IMG/VR virus record: IMGVR_UViG_3300025133_009608
Coordinates: 186,001-250,000 of that record
DNA: 64,000 nt
Origin: a virus
Reading direction: 5' to 3' (one strand)
This document shows, piece after piece, positions 23,771-32,378 of this stretch. The number at the start of each line of letters is the position of its first letter. Positions within the stretch are counted from its first letter, which is position 1. The position numbers and the translations under genes were made by a program. The notes beneath the pieces were generated by a model, which searched no databases, had not been told where the DNA came from, and was given only the letters and a program-made list of their open reading frames with translations.

Positions 23771-24310
23771 CTATTTCCCCAAAGCAATTGCTGCTTTCTT
23801 CGCCTTCCTCATTTGTTTTTTAACCTTCTTTAGATACATGGTTCGACTTACCCTGCCGGCGTGATCTAACATGGTTTTCCCGTTTAAATGATCGACTTCA
23901 TGTTGGATAATAACGGCGGATAGCCCTTTGAACTCTTCGGTATGAGCCTTTCCGTCCGGACCTTGAAAGGATAATGTAATTGAATAATGCCGAGATATGT
24001 CAATTCTAAATTCCGGCAAAGATAAACATCCCTCTTCCGCCGGGATCATATCATCAGAGGCGGTTATTATTTCTGGGTTAACTATCTTCACGATGGTTCC
24101 ATTATCTCCATCTATAGACATAATGAATAACCGGCGAGGGTCCTCCACCTGCGGCCCAGCAAGTCCCACTCCTCCAAAATAATTCATAACCTGACCCATT
24201 TTATCCATATGGGAGTCTAATTCTATGCCAAACTCGGAATCCTCCACTCTTCTGGCTGTCTTTCTGAGCTCTGCGTTTGGCATGAATAATAAGTTATTGA
24301 GTTCTGGCAT
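23771..24310 (-). CDS. Peptide deformylase
   Basis: A 179-residue iron/zinc deformylase that removes formyl groups from nascent proteins. All three motifs are present: GVGLAGPQV (47-55), EGCLSLP (93-99, metal ligand Cys95) and QHEVDHLNG (136-144, ligands His137 and His141, catalytic Glu138). The basic C-terminal helix is like that of bacterial full-length enzymes, whereas many phage deformylases are shorter. It would keep up formyl removal during burst protein synthesis. Its stop overlaps the start region of the fibre gene. Confidence 0.95.
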   Translation of the reverse strand: MPELNNLLFMPNAELRKTARRVEDSEFGIELDSHMDKMGQVMNYFGGVGLAGPQVEDPRRLFIMSIDGDNGTIVKIVNPEIITASDDMIPAEEGCLSLPEFRIDISRHYSITLSFQGPDGKAHTEEFKGLSAVIIQHEVDHLNGKTMLDHAGRVSRTMYLKKVKKQMRKAKKAAIALGK

Positions 24311-24376
24311 TTTATGTTCCTGGTTTGTTTATACGTATCCATCAATTTGATTGAAAATTAATAGATGATTTTAGTA

Positions 24377-26623
24377 TCATTTTGAAGGCAGCGTCTTTAA
24401 TATGTTTTTGCACTTAGGATATCCACTACATGCAAAAAACTTTCCGTTAGATGATGTTCTTTCTACAACTTCATTCTTTTTACACTTTGGACAAGTAACT
24501 CCTGTTCCCTTCGCGACTGCTTTCTTTTTGCTTTTTTCTATAATATTCCCATCGGCATCTATATTGACAATGGTCTTGCACTTTGGATATTGATTGCAAG
24601 AATTAAATTTCCCATACCTGCCGGTCTTCTCTATCAAGTCTCCATTTTTGCACTTGGGACACTTCATTCCAATAGACTTGGGCGCTTCACGCAGAATCAT
24701 TTCGTCATTTTCGCCAACACTCGCCGTGAACTTGCATACTGGATAGCTCTTACAGCCGAAGAACGGCCCTCGCTTTGACTCTCTTTTTATAACTATATTG
24801 GAGCACTCGGGACACTTATGACCCGTCTCTACTGTCTCTGGTGCGTTTTCCTTCAACCCAAGCTTTGCTGTCCCATCGCATTCGGGCCACGCAGTACACG
24901 CCAAAAACGGTCCAAATTTAGATAACTTCTTCCTCATCTTCTCGGAGCATTTTGGACACTCAACGTCCGATACAAACGTGCTGGGAAGCTCTGCCTCCAT
25001 GGCGGAGTCGACCTGATCGCTTAGGCCGGAATTAAAAAACTCCAAAACGTCTGGCAGCCTTTTGCTTCCATCTGCAATTTTATCTAAATTAGATTCCATG
25101 TCTGATGTAAACTTAGCATCAACGATCGATGGAAAGCTGTCAGTCAAATAGTCAGAGACCATGATTCCGGTTTCTGTTGCTGCCAAAGACTTCTTTTTTC
25201 TTTCCACATACTTTCTATTAAGAAGAGTATCCAGAATAGAAGCATAGGTGCTCGGCCTTCCAACTCCCTCCTTTTCCAGGAGCTTAATCAATGATGCGTC
25301 AGAAAACCTAGACGGAGGTTTGGTAAAATGCTGGGAAGAAGTAAGTTTATTCCAAGATATCTTTTGGCCAACACTTACCTTTGGAAGGATGACATCATCT
25401 TTTATCTCTCCGTACTCCCTTAGGAAGCCATCGAACAGTAGCGTGCTTCCGTTTTTCTTAAAATTGAATATAGTTTTTCCATGCTCATATTCCAGCCTCA
25501 AAGAGACCTGTCCAAATTCGGCGTCTGCCATTTGGGAGGCGGAAAATCTACTCGCAATCAATCGTAATAGCTTCTTCTCGTCCGAGGTTACGGGAGATGA
25601 GGACGGATCATACGTGGGGATTACCGCCTCGTGCGCATCTTGGGAGCCAGATTTTGGGCCATAAGCGATCACGGTCTTCGAGAGATATTTTTTTCCGTGG
25701 CTTTTCTCGAGCCTTGCTCTTAGGTCTAAAATCTTTTGAGGATCCACCCGAATAGAGTCTGAGCGGTGATACGTGATATTACCCTGACTAAAAAGACTTT
25801 GAGCTACATTCATGGTTTTTTTTGCACTCCACCCAAATGCATTGCTTGCAGACTGCTGCATAGTTGAGGTTATAAATGGGGGTGCGGGCTTTCTCGCCCT
25901 CTTCTTCGTTGTAAAATCAGAAACAATCAAATCGTCTTTCTTCTTGTCCATAGCGGAAGTAATCTTATCTGCATCTGCTTGGCTCTTTAATTTCGTCGCT
26001 TTTCCGTTTATTCCATAAAAGTCAGCATCAAAACTTAACTTTGTGGAAACAGAGATCTCCCAATATTCATCTGGAACAAATGATTGAATAATCTTTTCTT
26101 TATCTGCTATAAACTTGAGAGCTACAGACTGAACTCTACCCGCACTGGTTCCACGCAAGCCCTTATTCCACATCACAGGGCTCACACGGAATCCCACCAG
26201 TCTATCCGTCATTCGACGAGCCTGCTGGGCATCATAAAGATCCTCATTAAAAGGAATTGGATTCTTAATCCCGCCCAGCACATCTTTTTTCGTTATTGTT
26301 TTAAAAATTGAACGATAAATCTTCTTTCCGCGCTTCGGCAGGTGGCCCTTGATGTGAAAGGCTATTCCGCTACCTTCCCTGTCTGCATCAGTCGCGATAT
26401 AAATTTCATCGTGCTGCTTCGCCTGCAGCTTGATGTTTTTTACAACATCCTTTTTGTCCTGACTGACAAGATAGTTCGCGGTCCAAGTATCAGTATCAAT
26501 GCCCATATTCTTTTTGGACAAGTCCATAATATGACCAACAGATGCTATGACCGTGTAGCCGGGCCCCAGAATCTTTTTTATTTTTGCGCACTTATTCGGT
26601 GATTCGACAATTACTAACGGCAT
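24377..26623 (-). CDS. DNA topoisomerase I (type IA) with four zinc ribbons
   Basis: A 748-residue type IA enzyme. The Toprim domain opens with MPLVIVESPNKCAKI and has the DADREGSGIAFH metal motif (cellular enzymes have DREGE). The active-site Tyr is in ITYHRSDS (usually YMRTDS), then a standard central toroid (GRPSTYASIL). Four C-terminal CxxC...C zinc ribbons follow (about residues 560-745), each ending in a YPxCK or WPEC pattern. It relaxes negatively supercoiled DNA. Full-length TopA with four ribbons is an uncommon phage gene; many phages carry type II enzymes instead. Strong ribosome site GGGGG. Confidence 0.95.
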   Translation of the reverse strand: MPLVIVESPNKCAKIKKILGPGYTVIASVGHIMDLSKKNMGIDTDTWTANYLVSQDKKDVVKNIKLQAKQHDEIYIATDADREGSGIAFHIKGHLPKRGKKIYRSIFKTITKKDVLGGIKNPIPFNEDLYDAQQARRMTDRLVGFRVSPVMWNKGLRGTSAGRVQSVALKFIADKEKIIQSFVPDEYWEISVSTKLSFDADFYGINGKATKLKSQADADKITSAMDKKKDDLIVSDFTTKKRARKPAPPFITSTMQQSASNAFGWSAKKTMNVAQSLFSQGNITYHRSDSIRVDPQKILDLRARLEKSHGKKYLSKTVIAYGPKSGSQDAHEAVIPTYDPSSSPVTSDEKKLLRLIASRFSASQMADAEFGQVSLRLEYEHGKTIFNFKKNGSTLLFDGFLREYGEIKDDVILPKVSVGQKISWNKLTSSQHFTKPPSRFSDASLIKLLEKEGVGRPSTYASILDTLLNRKYVERKKKSLAATETGIMVSDYLTDSFPSIVDAKFTSDMESNLDKIADGSKRLPDVLEFFNSGLSDQVDSAMEAELPSTFVSDVECPKCSEKMRKKLSKFGPFLACTAWPECDGTAKLGLKENAPETVETGHKCPECSNIVIKRESKRGPFFGCKSYPVCKFTASVGENDEMILREAPKSIGMKCPKCKNGDLIEKTGRYGKFNSCNQYPKCKTIVNIDADGNIIEKSKKKAVAKGTGVTCPKCKKNEVVERTSSNGKFFACSGYPKCKNILKTLPSK

Positions 26624-26673
26624 TTCGGCCCCCTATTGTTTGGCAGAACGAGTACTAAGTTAATTTTAATTTT

Positions 26674-27213
26674 CTATTTGGCAACAGATTCCGTTTCTGC
26701 CGTATTATCTGTGCTTCCAAATCCCCCATCTCCTCGCTCCGTTTCTTCAATCTTGGTAATTTCAAAGCTGGCAGTAAGGCGCTTCCTCAGGATGGCCTGG
26801 AACATGCAGGGCTTTTTCGCCAAAATTAACTCACCCAAAGCATGCATGCTTTGGGGCCGAGCTCCAAATATCTTCACGACGCCCCCGGGGCACGAAACTC
26901 CCCTGCCGGTAGCGCCAGGCTGGTGATTATTAACTCGAACCGGAATCAGAACCTCTCCAGTATAGGTTTCGTCTATAACTCCTATGGAGTTCGCCATCGA
27001 AAGAGGGGTCTTCGATATGCTACTCCGGGGAACAACCTCAAAGTAATGCCCACGACTCGGCTGAAGGCTAATATCTGTGCCAAAGAATATTACATCGCCA
27101 TCAATTTTGTGCACTCGAGTGAATGTAATATCATATCCTGTATCTGTATTGTGCGCCCTAGTGGGCATCACAGCTCTTTCGCTAAGCAAATCTACCTTGA
27201 CTTTAACTGCCAT
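26674..27213 (-). CDS. dUTPase
   Basis: A 179-residue trimeric dUTP pyrophosphatase, dUTP to dUMP plus PPi, lowering uracil misincorporation and feeding dTTP synthesis. Motifs: NTDTGYDI (motif I, 22-29), PRSSISKTPLSMANSIGVID (II/III, uridine pocket with the DETYTGEV continuation) and the C-terminal P-loop-like ERGDGGFGSTD (V). There is an insertion around residues 100-130 and a disordered Glu/Ser tail. Part of the nucleotide-metabolism set with the B12 reductase. Confidence 0.95.
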   Translation of the reverse strand: MAVKVKVDLLSERAVMPTRAHNTDTGYDITFTRVHKIDGDVIFFGTDISLQPSRGHYFEVVPRSSISKTPLSMANSIGVIDETYTGEVLIPVRVNNHQPGATGRGVSCPGGVVKIFGARPQSMHALGELILAKKPCMFQAILRKRLTASFEITKIEETERGDGGFGSTDNTAETESVAK

Positions 27214-27262
27214 TTTTTCTCCATATATTTTTTAGGTTGGCACTAACAATATACGCAGGAAA

Positions 27263-27562
27263 TTGGATATTGCCATTAAATTAAAATATGATTTTTTAAA
27301 CAAGAAAACAAGTACAATAATTAACACAAATGAGAGAGAGATGATAAACAAAAAAGAAGATAAATGCTATATCGAATTAAATCTAGAATATGTTCTACAT
27401 TCTAGCATAAAAGATAAAGATTTATTGATCGAAGACATTAATATTATTATATCAGAACTTCTCGGGAAAGAAGATGCTATTCATATTTCTGCCAACATAA
27501 ATGTTATATCAGAAGACAAAATGGTATTTCCGGTCTATGGCGGCACTCAGTATGAGAACTAA
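27263..27562 (+). CDS. Hypothetical 99-residue protein
   Basis: Rightward, TTG start at 27263 with CAGGAAA upstream; an internal start is possible. Charged alpha/beta protein with no recognised family. Its end overlaps by four bases with the convergent metallopeptidase gene. AT-rich codon use like the other rightward genes. Confidence 0.45.
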   Translation: MDIAIKLKYDFLNKKTSTIINTNEREMINKKEDKCYIELNLEYVLHSSIKDKDLLIEDINIIISELLGKEDAIHISANINVISEDKMVFPVYGGTQYEN

Positions 27563-27975
27563 CTGGTCGCCCAATCCATATAAGACCAAATCGCCCTAGA
27601 GACGTCTCTGTTCCATTTATCTTTATTTATTGGAATATTTAGTCTTTCTGCCAACTTAAGCCCGCGACTCCAGGCTTCTATTTCCTCTATGACGGTAAAG
27701 ACCTTATAAATCTTTGAGCGCTTAGTGTACTCCCCATATATCTGTCTGCAATTCATTTTGTCGCCATTCTTATGAATAAGAATGTGCCCGCACTCATGGA
27801 GTAAAATGTGGAGCTGCATTTCCTCAGATCGGGAAGAGTTTATTGATACAATCTTAGACTCTACATCAACGGCGTCGCCCCCATCGCGGCCTAATAGTAA
27901 ATAAAATCCACGATCTTCCAGCCAGCAATGTACCTTGAAGATGTCTAGCCCGAAGGTGTCTTGCTCGTGCGACAT
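27559..27975 (-). CDS. HExxH metallopeptidase-like protein (IrrE/ImmA type)
   Basis: A 138-residue protein with the zinc motif HECGH at about 61-65 within LLHECGHILIH, and a downstream EEIEAW helix that can supply the third ligand, as in ImmA/IrrE-type peptidases. It lacks a separate helix-turn-helix domain. ImmA-type proteins cleave repressors, so a role in de-repressing host or competing-phage genes is possible; this is inference. The start overlaps the upstream stop (TAAATG), with AAGG close by. Confidence 0.7.
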   Translation of the reverse strand: MSHEQDTFGLDIFKVHCWLEDRGFYLLLGRDGGDAVDVESKIVSINSSRSEEMQLHILLHECGHILIHKNGDKMNCRQIYGEYTKRSKIYKVFTVIEEIEAWSRGLKLAERLNIPINKDKWNRDVSRAIWSYMDWATS

Positions 27976-29859
27976 TTACCTTTCCCACCTGGGTCTTTTA
28001 AAATAATTTCTTATTTCAGTATAAGCATCTGAGACGTCTGTATCTACTGTGTTATTGCCAAATGTGAAATCATCATTTGCCAACCAACCCGATCCTGGAT
28101 TCATTCCAAATTCAACTCTTAAATATACATTACCTACACTTTCAACTAACGAAGTTTCAAATATTATATTTACAGGCGCGGCTCCCACATCAAATGTAAA
28201 GGATTCGGCTGTATATGGGCCTGGACCTTCCTCTTCGTAGGTGCCGTCATCATACAAGACAATACCATCGCTTGTATATATTTTTTTATTGAATAACTCA
28301 GTGGTATTCGCAGGAGGAGCAGGAACGGGAGTATTAATATTATCTTTTAATTTAAAATCTATACTCCCAGTGTATTTTTCATTAGACACCCATCTCTGGC
28401 TCCACCCCGGAATGCCGGAGTGTCTTTCTGGCCAAATGCATAGTATAGCGAAATCCCCCAAGCCAGTAGGTACTTTTTCTTTAAATACCCCACCAGATGG
28501 ATCGAATATATCTATGGGCCAATTCCAGGCAAGTGTGGAGCTAACAATATCAGATACCGATTCAAATTTATCAACGGTGTGGTCGGGCACTATTCCTTCG
28601 CCATATAAATAGGCCTGTTCGACGTAGTGCAGTTCCTTTTTTCCTATTGCTGTTTTATATTTTTTACATAAAAATCTAGCATTATTAACATATTTTGACT
28701 TATTTGCATATACAGCAAAAAATCCATCAACTTTTGATGCAAACTTTTTGTGCAACTCTGGCGGCCTAGTAATTATCAATCCTGTTTTGTCGGGAAAGGC
28801 AACTGAATCTATTTGCTGGTATGACTCCATTACATCAAAAGTTTGAATATATGATACCAGCTTTCCATCAATTTCGATACGTGGGTTTTCTATATATAGT
28901 AATTTGTTAGCCCATTCGTTTATATACTTTGTTGCGACAACTTCTATTCTTAATACATTTGTGCCAGAAACAACCCACTCAGTAATATTGCTATTAAAAT
29001 ATTCTATAAAGCTGTGGCCAAGCCAATCCTCAGAATATATTTCGGTCCCATTAATAAAAAACTTTTTGTATAATCCACTAAATTCTTCTTCATTGTTGGC
29101 GTCATTAAAAAGAAAACTAACAACGGCTGTGTCTGGGGAGAAAGAGATGTCAAAAGAATATTCTGTTGCTACATATTCGTCCTTAATCATATTACTTTCG
29201 ATAGTCATGCCAATTACTGTACTTGGTATTATTTGCTTTAACATATGATTAAAATATTGTGTTGGCCAAAATTTAAAGCTAGAATTACTACTTTTGGCTG
29301 CGATAGTTATGTTTTCTATTTCTACTTCGGTGTATCCTCCAAATACAGGATCCATTACCGGGCCGAAGTCATCGACAGAGAATCCGACAAAGTGTGGGTA
29401 GGTCAGAGATAGTGCGGAAAATTCTGTCGCTGCTGCAGCCCATGAAACAGCGGAATCACGATCATTACTCGTAGGAACACCAATTCCCGCTATTCCTCCT
29501 CGATTGCCACCTGTGATTCCCCATCTATTTGTAATGCCTTTAATGAGGTGGCGCTCCCTTACGGTGGCAAATATTTTTATACCCGTTCCCACGGTTTCAT
29601 TTAGAAGAGATATAAAATCAACCCAGTATTCACCAGCGGAGTTGTCACCCGCAATCCCATCGTCTGCAGTGAATCCGAAAAAAGTCTGACCGGAGTCAAT
29701 CATGGCTTCGACCGTTTTCTTCATATCTTTTTTTCTAAATTCTGAATATGGAACTGTATTGCCCGCGCCTGGTCCATGCGAATTAGGCACGGCTCTTCCA
29801 TATGATCCAATCAGCTCAGGTTTTGACGCATTTCTCGTAAAGGTTGCTGGAAATAACAT
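27976..29859 (-). CDS. Large probable tail protein, possible glycosidase-like barrel
   Basis: A 627-residue protein. The first 200 residues resemble a TIM-barrel: FFGFTADDGIAG (59-70), GIKIFATVRERH and FVGFSVDDFGPV, strands each ending in acidic residues as in glycoside hydrolases. The middle (220-340) looks like a carbohydrate-binding beta sandwich, and the C-terminal third is mixed with another beta domain. It lies in a block with fibre-type genes (29872-30486), so a receptor-binding or glycan-degrading spike is plausible. No catalytic pair is proven. Confidence 0.55.
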   Translation of the reverse strand: MLFPATFTRNASKPELIGSYGRAVPNSHGPGAGNTVPYSEFRKKDMKKTVEAMIDSGQTFFGFTADDGIAGDNSAGEYWVDFISLLNETVGTGIKIFATVRERHLIKGITNRWGITGGNRGGIAGIGVPTSNDRDSAVSWAAAATEFSALSLTYPHFVGFSVDDFGPVMDPVFGGYTEVEIENITIAAKSSNSSFKFWPTQYFNHMLKQIIPSTVIGMTIESNMIKDEYVATEYSFDISFSPDTAVVSFLFNDANNEEEFSGLYKKFFINGTEIYSEDWLGHSFIEYFNSNITEWVVSGTNVLRIEVVATKYINEWANKLLYIENPRIEIDGKLVSYIQTFDVMESYQQIDSVAFPDKTGLIITRPPELHKKFASKVDGFFAVYANKSKYVNNARFLCKKYKTAIGKKELHYVEQAYLYGEGIVPDHTVDKFESVSDIVSSTLAWNWPIDIFDPSGGVFKEKVPTGLGDFAILCIWPERHSGIPGWSQRWVSNEKYTGSIDFKLKDNINTPVPAPPANTTELFNKKIYTSDGIVLYDDGTYEEEGPGPYTAESFTFDVGAAPVNIIFETSLVESVGNVYLRVEFGMNPGSGWLANDDFTFGNNTVDTDVSDAYTEIRNYFKRPRWER

Positions 29860-29871
29860 TAAACTACCTAA

Positions 29872-30486
29872 TTAGAAATTATCCTGAGCAATACTGTATA
29901 GTTTCGCTCCATCATATGATATGAATGAAATTATAGTGGTAGTCCCACCGGCCACGCTGGATGGAGATACTCCGTTTGGAAAACTAAAGATAGAGTGCCA
30001 TATGGTATTGACAGTAACGCTCTGCTCTATGATTAAAATATATGTAGTGCCAGGCGATATATTGCTAGGGGCATCAAATGCAGAGTCACTCGACAGAGAT
30101 ACTCTTGCCATCTGGCCAGAGCCCATATCCCAACCAACGGTTCCGTCGGCCTCTTGTAAGTCTATAGTTCCAATTGATATTCCGCCTGCCGTAATCCTGC
30201 CCCCAGTGGTTCTACCAGAAGATACTACATCATCGAGCGATGGAGTCGGTGGAATTGTAATATTTAGAATCTTCTCGTCGATGGCCTCCAGTCGCTCCCC
30301 TACTGTGGAGTATTCGCCGAACGAATCGGATGCTTGCGGATCGACGCCAAGAGTTGTTTCTATATTTATTATTCCAGATCGATACCTATTTAGATCTTCC
30401 GCTCTTACTGGGCTTACTCCATCTATAACTAGTGGCAGCTGCTGGTATCCGTCAATTGCGGATGGATATATGCTAAAGTCAGACAT
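29872..30486 (-). CDS. Tail-fibre-type attachment protein
   Basis: A 204-residue protein starting YPSAIDGYQQLPLVIDG followed by an AEDLNRYRSGIINIETTLGV helix (about 29-48) and TVGERLEAID, a layout common to N-terminal attachment domains of phage fibre proteins. The rest is beta-rich with a C-terminal strand domain. Strong ribosome site AGGTTAATAG. It precedes the large tail protein gene with 12 bases between, so the two probably assemble together. Confidence 0.65.
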   Translation of the reverse strand: MSDFSIYPSAIDGYQQLPLVIDGVSPVRAEDLNRYRSGIINIETTLGVDPQASDSFGEYSTVGERLEAIDEKILNITIPPTPSLDDVVSSGRTTGGRITAGGISIGTIDLQEADGTVGWDMGSGQMARVSLSSDSAFDAPSNISPGTTYILIIEQSVTVNTIWHSIFSFPNGVSPSSVAGGTTTIISFISYDGAKLYSIAQDNF

Positions 30487-30494
30487 CTATTAAC

Positions 30495-30668
30495 CTACTT
30501 GTACTTTCTTGGGGATGAAACTATTTTTGAAACTCTCTTTTTTCGAATCGATGTGCCGCGACTTGCAAGCTTCGAACTAGCCGAGCTGCTCGACGTTAGT
30601 TTTTTAGAAACTTTTTTTGATAATGACTTCTTTGTTCTTTTTATTCGCTTTCCACAACCACAGCCCAT
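30495..30668 (-). CDS. Small basic MGCGCGKR protein
   Basis: A 57-residue gene too short for many callers. ATG 30668 with GAGGAAATT just upstream; stop TAG at 30495, ten bases before the next start at 30486. The protein begins MGCGCGKRIKRTKKS, is Lys/Arg/Ser-rich throughout and has two Cys at positions 3 and 5. Similar Cys-Gly-Cys small basic proteins occur in T4-like phages, where their function is not known to me. Probably cotranscribed with the fibre gene. Confidence 0.65.
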   Translation of the reverse strand: MGCGCGKRIKRTKKSLSKKVSKKLTSSSSASSKLASRGTSIRKKRVSKIVSSPRKYK

Positions 30669-30738
30669 AATTTCCTCGCTTATTGTCTATTTTAAATTAA
30701 AAATATTAGTATCTCTTATAGTTGCCGATATTATATAT

Positions 30739-30758
30739 TGCTAATTAATAACCATAAT
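30739..30758 (+). promoter_or_regulatory. Promoter-like TGCTAATTA-N5-CATAAT
   Basis: TGCTAATTA at 30739-30747 and CATAAT at 30753-30758, 46 bases upstream of the GTG at 30804. It matches the elements before the two lysin genes in sequence and distance to start, which argues against a TTG start at 30738. Confidence 0.55.
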
Positions 30759-30803
30759 ACGGCAGAGTCTCTTTTCGGAACAGAAGATAATACAGGTTTG
30801 AAC

Positions 30804-31601
30804 GTGAATAATATTCTAAAATACATTTTGGTATTAACAACCGCAATATCATCTACATATATTACGAAAAGCATTTTAACCTTTAAAAAAGAACATGCTA
30901 ATTTTGAATCATTTCAAATATCAGCAAGAAGCCAAGAGCAAAAAATGCTCAATCCAGTGGTTAAGCTGTCCTACTTGACGCCAAGTCACTTGGATGAGTC
31001 CGGCGAGCCGCAGGGGGTTTCGCTATCCACAGCGACTGGATTTGGCATCGAATACGATGCGGTTAGAAATATATCATATGCAATAACAAATGCTCACTTT
31101 TGCAATGCTGGATTTGAAAATGAAAATTCAAACCTTCTTGCTGAAACATCAGATTACTTTAGACATAATTACCCACGCACAGATGCGATGCCGGGCGAGG
31201 CGCTATATATGGACCGCGGACTTGACCTATGCATAGTCGCTATCTATGGATATATAGCTCCGGCTATAATCGCGAATATAGGATATGAGGTTCAGCAATT
31301 TGAAAACATCTATATAGTCGGAGCCCCGTCTGGAGTCCTTCCTGTGATTATAGATACATATATGTCCGCCGAAGCACACAGGCCATCCATAAGGCTGGGA
31401 GCAATGAATCTCAGCGGAAACAACTACCTTCTAGTATCAGAGCAAGTTTTTCCAGGCCACTCCGGCAGTCCAATTTTTAATGAATCCGGAGAAGTGATCG
31501 GGGTTATTTTTGCATCGCTATCAAGATATGGAGGAATAGGTATACCCCTGGGGGACCTATATGCGTTTCTTCAGGATTTTCATAAACTTGCATCTAACTA
31601 G
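30804..31601 (+). CDS. Trypsin-like serine protease, membrane-anchored
   Basis: About 265 residues from GTG 30804 (ACAGG upstream and a promoter-like element ahead). The N-terminus holds one hydrophobic segment (about 4-22) as signal or anchor. Triad by motif: His in ITNAHFC (about 98), Asp in LDLCIVAI (about 141), Ser in PGHSGSPIF (about 220). Secreted or periplasmic. Rightward, convergent with the Cys-rich gene at 31598. With 13190-13918 the phage encodes two envelope proteases; their substrates are unknown. Confidence 0.8.
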   Translation: MNNILKYILVLTTAISSTYITKSILTFKKEHANFESFQISARSQEQKMLNPVVKLSYLTPSHLDESGEPQGVSLSTATGFGIEYDAVRNISYAITNAHFCNAGFENENSNLLAETSDYFRHNYPRTDAMPGEALYMDRGLDLCIVAIYGYIAPAIIANIGYEVQQFENIYIVGAPSGVLPVIIDTYMSAEAHRPSIRLGAMNLSGNNYLLVSEQVFPGHSGSPIFNESGEVIGVIFASLSRYGGIGIPLGDLYAFLQDFHKLASN

Positions 31602-32164
31602 GGCTTTTTCTTCTTGTTCTTCTTTTTGTCAATAAGCTTTTTTAATCGACCCTGTGAATATTTCGAGTAAGCTCCGACAAATGAGGGGTTTACCATTTTT
31701 CCGTCCATCGCCATTCGCAATAACTTATTTGCGTTATTGGCGATCCTAATCCCCTCTGCCCCAATCTCGTCGACCTCTCCGTCTGAGCCTTTTTTCGTAT
31801 ATACCTCGCTGATCTTCTCCACCTGATTCGCGGAAACGCCATAAAGCATCATGTTTGGCCTAAGATCATCAATAAGGACTCTTAGCTCCCTTTTTTGCTC
31901 CGCTATTCTCTTGAAGTTTTTATTCGCATTATTCTTACAGGGCAGCTTACAAGTGTCACAGCTATCCTTAAGGCCCATGTCCCATAATTTGCAGCCAAAG
32001 AATAATTTTTCAGATTCCGGCTCTGACTTTATTGCCTCCGAGCAGCCATAAAAAATATCTCCGTCAACAATCCTTGCCTCTCCGTTGCAATACTTGCTAT
32101 TGCGCATTTCAGATGTCATTTTGCAAAATTTTTTACAATCAATAATTTTTACATCATTAGGCAT
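31598..32164 (-). CDS. Cys-rich hypothetical protein
   Basis: A 188-residue protein with about ten Cys in the first 76 residues (including CKKFCK and CDTCKLPC) that could bind zinc or an iron-sulfur cluster, a helical middle, and a Lys-rich tail. No family recognised. If it holds a cluster, the Fe-S assembly genes at 57010-57996 could serve it. Its stop overlaps the convergent protease gene by four bases and its start overlaps the upstream gene. Confidence 0.6.
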   Translation of the reverse strand: MPNDVKIIDCKKFCKMTSEMRNSKYCNGEARIVDGDIFYGCSEAIKSEPESEKLFFGCKLWDMGLKDSCDTCKLPCKNNANKNFKRIAEQKRELRVLIDDLRPNMMLYGVSANQVEKISEVYTKKGSDGEVDEIGAEGIRIANNANKLLRMAMDGKMVNPSFVGAYSKYSQGRLKKLIDKKKNKKKKP

Positions 32165-32348
32165 TTTTCAACTTAGAGCGAATAGATACAAGCTCAGAAA
32201 TAAGACTGTCTATAGCTTCCGAGTCAAGCTCGGCGGTGACAAGCACTATGGAGTCTTCGTTTTTTCGCGCCTTTATCGAAAGAGAGGCGGACAAATCACC
32301 AGATGACTCGATCTTTAAATAGTTATTATTTTCTAATTTTATTTTCAT
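32157..32348 (-). CDS. Hypothetical 63-residue protein
   Basis: From ATG 32348, with AGGTAATA upstream. An alternating strand pattern followed by one helix; no family recognised. Overlaps the next gene by eight bases. Confidence 0.55.
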   Translation of the reverse strand: MKIKLENNNYLKIESSGDLSASLSIKARKNEDSIVLVTAELDSEAIDSLISELVSIRSKLKNA

Positions 32349-32378
32349 TATTACCTGACTCAATCAGCGCGGGAAAGC

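Noticed and set aside
30499-30744. 81-codon rightward frame over the MGCGCGKR gene
   Set aside because: No ribosome site; Phe/Leu-rich antisense of the small basic gene on the minus strand.
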